Assembly: GCA_002493835.1 (NCBI GenBank)
Contig: DLAA01000057.1
Location: 1-25,377 of the forward strand
Direction of reading: 5' to 3'
Length of the DNA: 25,377 nucleotides
Source of the DNA: Lachnospiraceae bacterium UBA7060
Lineage (GTDB): Bacteria > Bacillota > Clostridia > Lachnospirales > Lachnospiraceae
The position numbers and the translations under genes were made by a program. Below the pieces are notes generated by a model. It searched no databases, was not told where the DNA came from, and saw nothing but the letters and a program-made list of their open reading frames with translations. Below, one piece after another: positions 23,277 to 25,377 of this stretch (positions are counted from its first letter, which is position 1; each line of letters begins with the position of its first letter).

Positions 23277-24086
23277 CTAAAAATCCTTATCCGAAAATGA
23301 CAAGCGTCCAAGAAAATCTACCGGATTTTCTGCAATTCCAACACTTCTATCCGCAATCTCCTCCCCCACATGATATAGCTGCGGATGTACCCGATATAAA
23401 TAGGCTTTTCTGTTATAATACAACACCTTTTCAAAAGGAAATCGAATAATGCCAGGGTAGGCCATTCCTGCCCCCAGCTCCAACACACAAAGCCGCTTAT
23501 TAACTGTACCTTGCAGCCATTTCGTATATGACTGCCATTGCCTCAGATAGCTTTCCTCTGCATACCGCTGCACCCCAAGCTGGTTAAAGCGAAGCTTTTC
23601 TCCACATCTTCTACAAACCGGTTCCTCCAGATCCGCAAGCGGAATCTCCTTTTTATAATAACGCAAAACTGACTGATAACTTTCCTCCGGCATTTCTGTC
23701 AACTCTCCTGTACAGTTTTTATCACACTGCATTTTCTTGAATCCACCGCATGGCGTCACTAATCTCTCTTCGCTCAGACCTGTATCATACAGATAATCAT
23801 CAATACAGAGTGAAATTACAAAATAGTTTTTACCGGCCAACAGCTTCTCTAATCTCTGGTAGGCCCGATCCCATCGTTCTTCCCGTCCACGCCGGAGTAT
23901 CATCTTCTGCAAAAAAGGAACTATCCAGATGTACCTCTCGTCATCTCCTATTTCACACTCAATTTCCTGGTATCTGGTATCTTTCAAAAGTGCATTCCAG
24001 TCATACTGAAACTCTTCTCCAATCCCTGCCAAGACCAGCTCCGCATCCTCTATCCTCTCTATCAATTCCTGTACTTTAACATCCAT
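23277..24086 (-). CDS. Divergent sirtuin-like (Sir2/SirTM-related) protein
   Basis: A 269-residue protein with degenerate sirtuin features. ELVLAGIGEEF (16-26) aligns with the NAD-binding GAGxS segment; YFVISLCIDDYLYDTGL (88-104) aligns with the TNxD strand; Zn-ribbon Cys pairs are at 121/125 (CX3C) and 158/161 (CX2C); and VLELGAGMAYPGIIRFPFEK (201-220) matches the late Rossmann strand of clostridial sirtuins. The catalytic His position falls on Cys113 in VTPCGGF. Sirtuins deacylate Lys or, in class M, ADP-ribosylate; this variant may be altered or inactive. The ATG at 24086 has a GAGG site ten bases upstream. No macrodomain or GcvH-L partner is nearby. The assignment rests on pattern recognition only. 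Confidence 0.62.
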   Translation of the reverse strand: MDVKVQELIERIEDAELVLAGIGEEFQYDWNALLKDTRYQEIECEIGDDERYIWIVPFLQKMILRRGREERWDRAYQRLEKLLAGKNYFVISLCIDDYLYDTGLSEERLVTPCGGFKKMQCDKNCTGELTEMPEESYQSVLRYYKKEIPLADLEEPVCRRCGEKLRFNQLGVQRYAEESYLRQWQSYTKWLQGTVNKRLCVLELGAGMAYPGIIRFPFEKVLYYNRKAYLYRVHPQLYHVGEEIADRSVGIAENPVDFLGRLSFSDKDF

Positions 24087-24192
24087 CCTTTATTTTCCTC
24101 ATATTCACTCAAGTAAAAAATTCTTTTCCTACTCATTACCCAACCCGTGCACCATCTCCTGCATACTTTCTATATACAGCCCCAGTATAGTA

Positions 24193-24217
24193 AAAGGCCG
24201 GGACAATCCCGGCCTTT
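24193..24217 (-). terminator. GC-rich hairpin downstream of cheV
   Basis: A perfect 11-bp stem, AAAGGCCGGGA (24193-24203) with TCCCGGCCTTT (24207-24217), three-base loop, starting 22 bases after the cheV stop. The T tract is short (TTT then TACT) on the minus strand, but stem strength supports termination. Confidence 0.8.
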
Positions 24218-24239
24218 GCCATTTTATATCTGTCGCTGC

Positions 24240-25142
24240 TTACTTATCTCCCAAGACCAGTTCATCAACCACACGTACCAAATTCCCGATTTCCGGCTTG
24301 GAAAGCTGCGCATTCGCTCCGAGCGCCTCTCCCTTTCTCTTCATATCTTCATTAACCAAAGATGAGAATATGACAATCGGAATATCCTTCGTCTCATCAT
24401 CCGTTTTCACCAGCTTTGTAAGTCTGTGTCCATCCATAAGCGGCATCTCAATATCTGTGATAATACACTGCACATGATCCTTAAGCGTCCCCTCTTTCTT
24501 GCACTCCTGGATGACATCGTAAGCCTGCTGTCCATTCTCTGTGTGAATCAAGTTCACATATCCTGCCTTATGTAAGGAATCTACGATCAGCTTATTCAGA
24601 AGCGGCGAATCCTCTGCGATCAGAATCGGTACATCAATTCTCTGTCTCTCACCAAGTTCTTCTATATCAGCAACCTTAAGACCTGTTTCCGGATTAATAT
24701 CTGTCACAATCTTCTCAAAATCCAGAATAATAATTAACCTGTCATCAAACTTAATGATACCTGTCGAAACGCCATCTTCCGATGTGGATATTGTAGTACC
24801 TGGCTTAATAATTTCTCTCCAAGATACACGATGAATACCGACTACCGAATCCACATGGAATGCAATATCCAGTTTATTGAAATTCGTAACAATAAACAGA
24901 CCACCCGGCTCAGATACACCCCTCTGCAAACAATTTTTCAAATCAATCGCCGTGATCATCGTATCACGCGGCATAAAAATTCCTTCTACACTCGGGTGTG
25001 CGTTCGGTACAGGCGTTACCGTTTGGTAATTAATAATTTCCTTAATCTTCGCCACATTAATACCATATGCATTCCCATCCAGTTTAAACTCAAGTACCTC
25101 CAGCTCATTTGTTCCATTTTCAAGCAGAATCTTCGTATCCAT
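24240..25142 (-). CDS. cheV: Chemotaxis protein CheV (CheW domain fused to receiver)
   Basis: A 300-residue fusion. Residues 1-150 form a CheW-like coupling domain (ELEVLEFKLDGNAYGINVAK, PSVEGIFMPRDTMITAIDL); residues about 172-297 are a receiver with the acidic pair Glu177/Asp178, phospho-acceptor Asp230 in CIITDIEMPLMDG and Lys282 in QLSKPEI. CheV couples receptors to CheA and acts in adaptation when phosphorylated. An in-frame GTG at 25151 lies inside the GAGGTGG ribosome binding site, so the ATG at 25142 is taken. It has a promoter at 25252-25280 and a terminator at 24193-24217, so it appears monocistronic. Other che genes are not in the window. Confidence 0.96.
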   Translation of the reverse strand: MDTKILLENGTNELEVLEFKLDGNAYGINVAKIKEIINYQTVTPVPNAHPSVEGIFMPRDTMITAIDLKNCLQRGVSEPGGLFIVTNFNKLDIAFHVDSVVGIHRVSWREIIKPGTTISTSEDGVSTGIIKFDDRLIIILDFEKIVTDINPETGLKVADIEELGERQRIDVPILIAEDSPLLNKLIVDSLHKAGYVNLIHTENGQQAYDVIQECKKEGTLKDHVQCIITDIEMPLMDGHRLTKLVKTDDETKDIPIVIFSSLVNEDMKRKGEALGANAQLSKPEIGNLVRVVDELVLGDK

Positions 25143-25251
25143 GCAATCCACCTCGCGTTATATATTTAGAAAACACCCTCTCATTTCTCAGACTGCTTAT
25201 TCATCTCACCATAGAATTAGATCAATTTAAACGCAATCTCAGATTTATCTT

Positions 25252-25280
25252 ATTATATCACAAAAATAACAAAAAAAAAA
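25252..25280 (-). promoter_or_regulatory. Extended -10 promoter for cheV
   Basis: On the minus strand a consensus TATAAT (25252-25257) preceded by TGA gives an extended -10. The -35 position is only a T run (part of the preceding terminator tail). Leader about 100 bases. No sigma-28-like CCGATAA box is seen. Confidence 0.6.
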
Positions 25281-25310
25281 CACTAAATACATTTTTTTGT
25301 AAATAGTGTT
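25271..25310 (-). terminator. Intrinsic terminator of the gene upstream of cheV
   Basis: On the minus strand AACACTA (25304-25310) pairs with TAGTGTT (25279-25285), with further TACA/TGTA pairing inside across a small internal loop, followed by a run of T residues. It lies 11 bases after the stop codon of the partial gene and overlaps the -35 region of the cheV promoter. Confidence 0.75.
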
Positions 25311-25321
25311 AATTTCTTCTT

Positions 25322-25377
25322 TCACATACCCTCAAAACCGAACCTGAATCTCCATATTTCTATCCGTTTATCATCCC
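25322..25377 (-). CDS. C-terminal fragment of an unidentified gene (runs off window)
   Basis: The last 17 codons of an open frame end at a TGA at 25322-25324 (DDKRIEIWRFRFGFEGM). A terminator begins 11 bases later, which supports a real gene end. The segment DKRIEI is reminiscent of the C termini of large serine recombinases, but this is far too short for an assignment. Confidence 0.42.
   Translation of the reverse strand, partial: DDKRIEIWRFRFGFEGM

Overview
The window looks like chromosomal DNA of a motile, Gram-positive clostridium, most probably a Lachnospiraceae member. Reasons: strong AGGAGG-type ribosome binding sites, TTGACA/TATAAT promoters with 17-base spacers, moderate GC, the der-plsY-gpsA cluster, a lipoprotein-type BMP binding protein, CheV, and a large multi-pass clostridial histidine kinase. 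No phage, IS element, CRISPR array or integrase is visible inside the window; almost everything is ordinary core or house-keeping sequence, mostly on the minus strand.

Layout. 1-1019: a PaaI-like thioesterase followed by the N-terminal part of an acyl-CoA synthetase (minus strand, own promoter). 1026-3192: a MoxR AAA+ ATPase and its CoxE-like VWA partner (minus). 3145-5510: metF and an NSS-family sodium symporter (plus), sharing an overlapping divergent promoter region with moxR. 5538-8496: a BMP-family lipoprotein followed by a methyl-accepting chemotaxis protein (minus). 8651-11832: der, plsY and gpsA (minus; ribosome assembly GTPase plus phospholipid precursor synthesis). 11909-13251: a long, divergent PRPP synthetase (plus). 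13257-16813: an OmpR-type response regulator and a 943-residue sensor kinase (minus). 16866-17267: a long inverted repeat and a tRNA-Leu(CAA) with its own promoter and terminator. 17428-23268: an apparent operon, in transcription order an acidic repeat-rich membrane protein, hisH, hisF, ung and lysA. 23277-24086: a divergent sirtuin-like protein. 24193-25280: cheV. 25322-25377: the tail of one more gene.

The most unusual object is the 763-residue protein at 20855-23146. It has a long disordered acidic cytoplasmic region with 24-nt tandem repeats, several short motifs resembling the CheY-binding EIDxLL peptide of FliM, lysine/glutamate blocks, one membrane helix and a C-terminal extracellular domain. 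It lies two genes downstream of cheV and is translationally coupled to hisH. With the BMP lipoprotein-chemoreceptor pair and the sirtuin-like protein carrying Cys at the usual catalytic His position, it is the best candidate here for undescribed biology. All functional links between these genes are inference.
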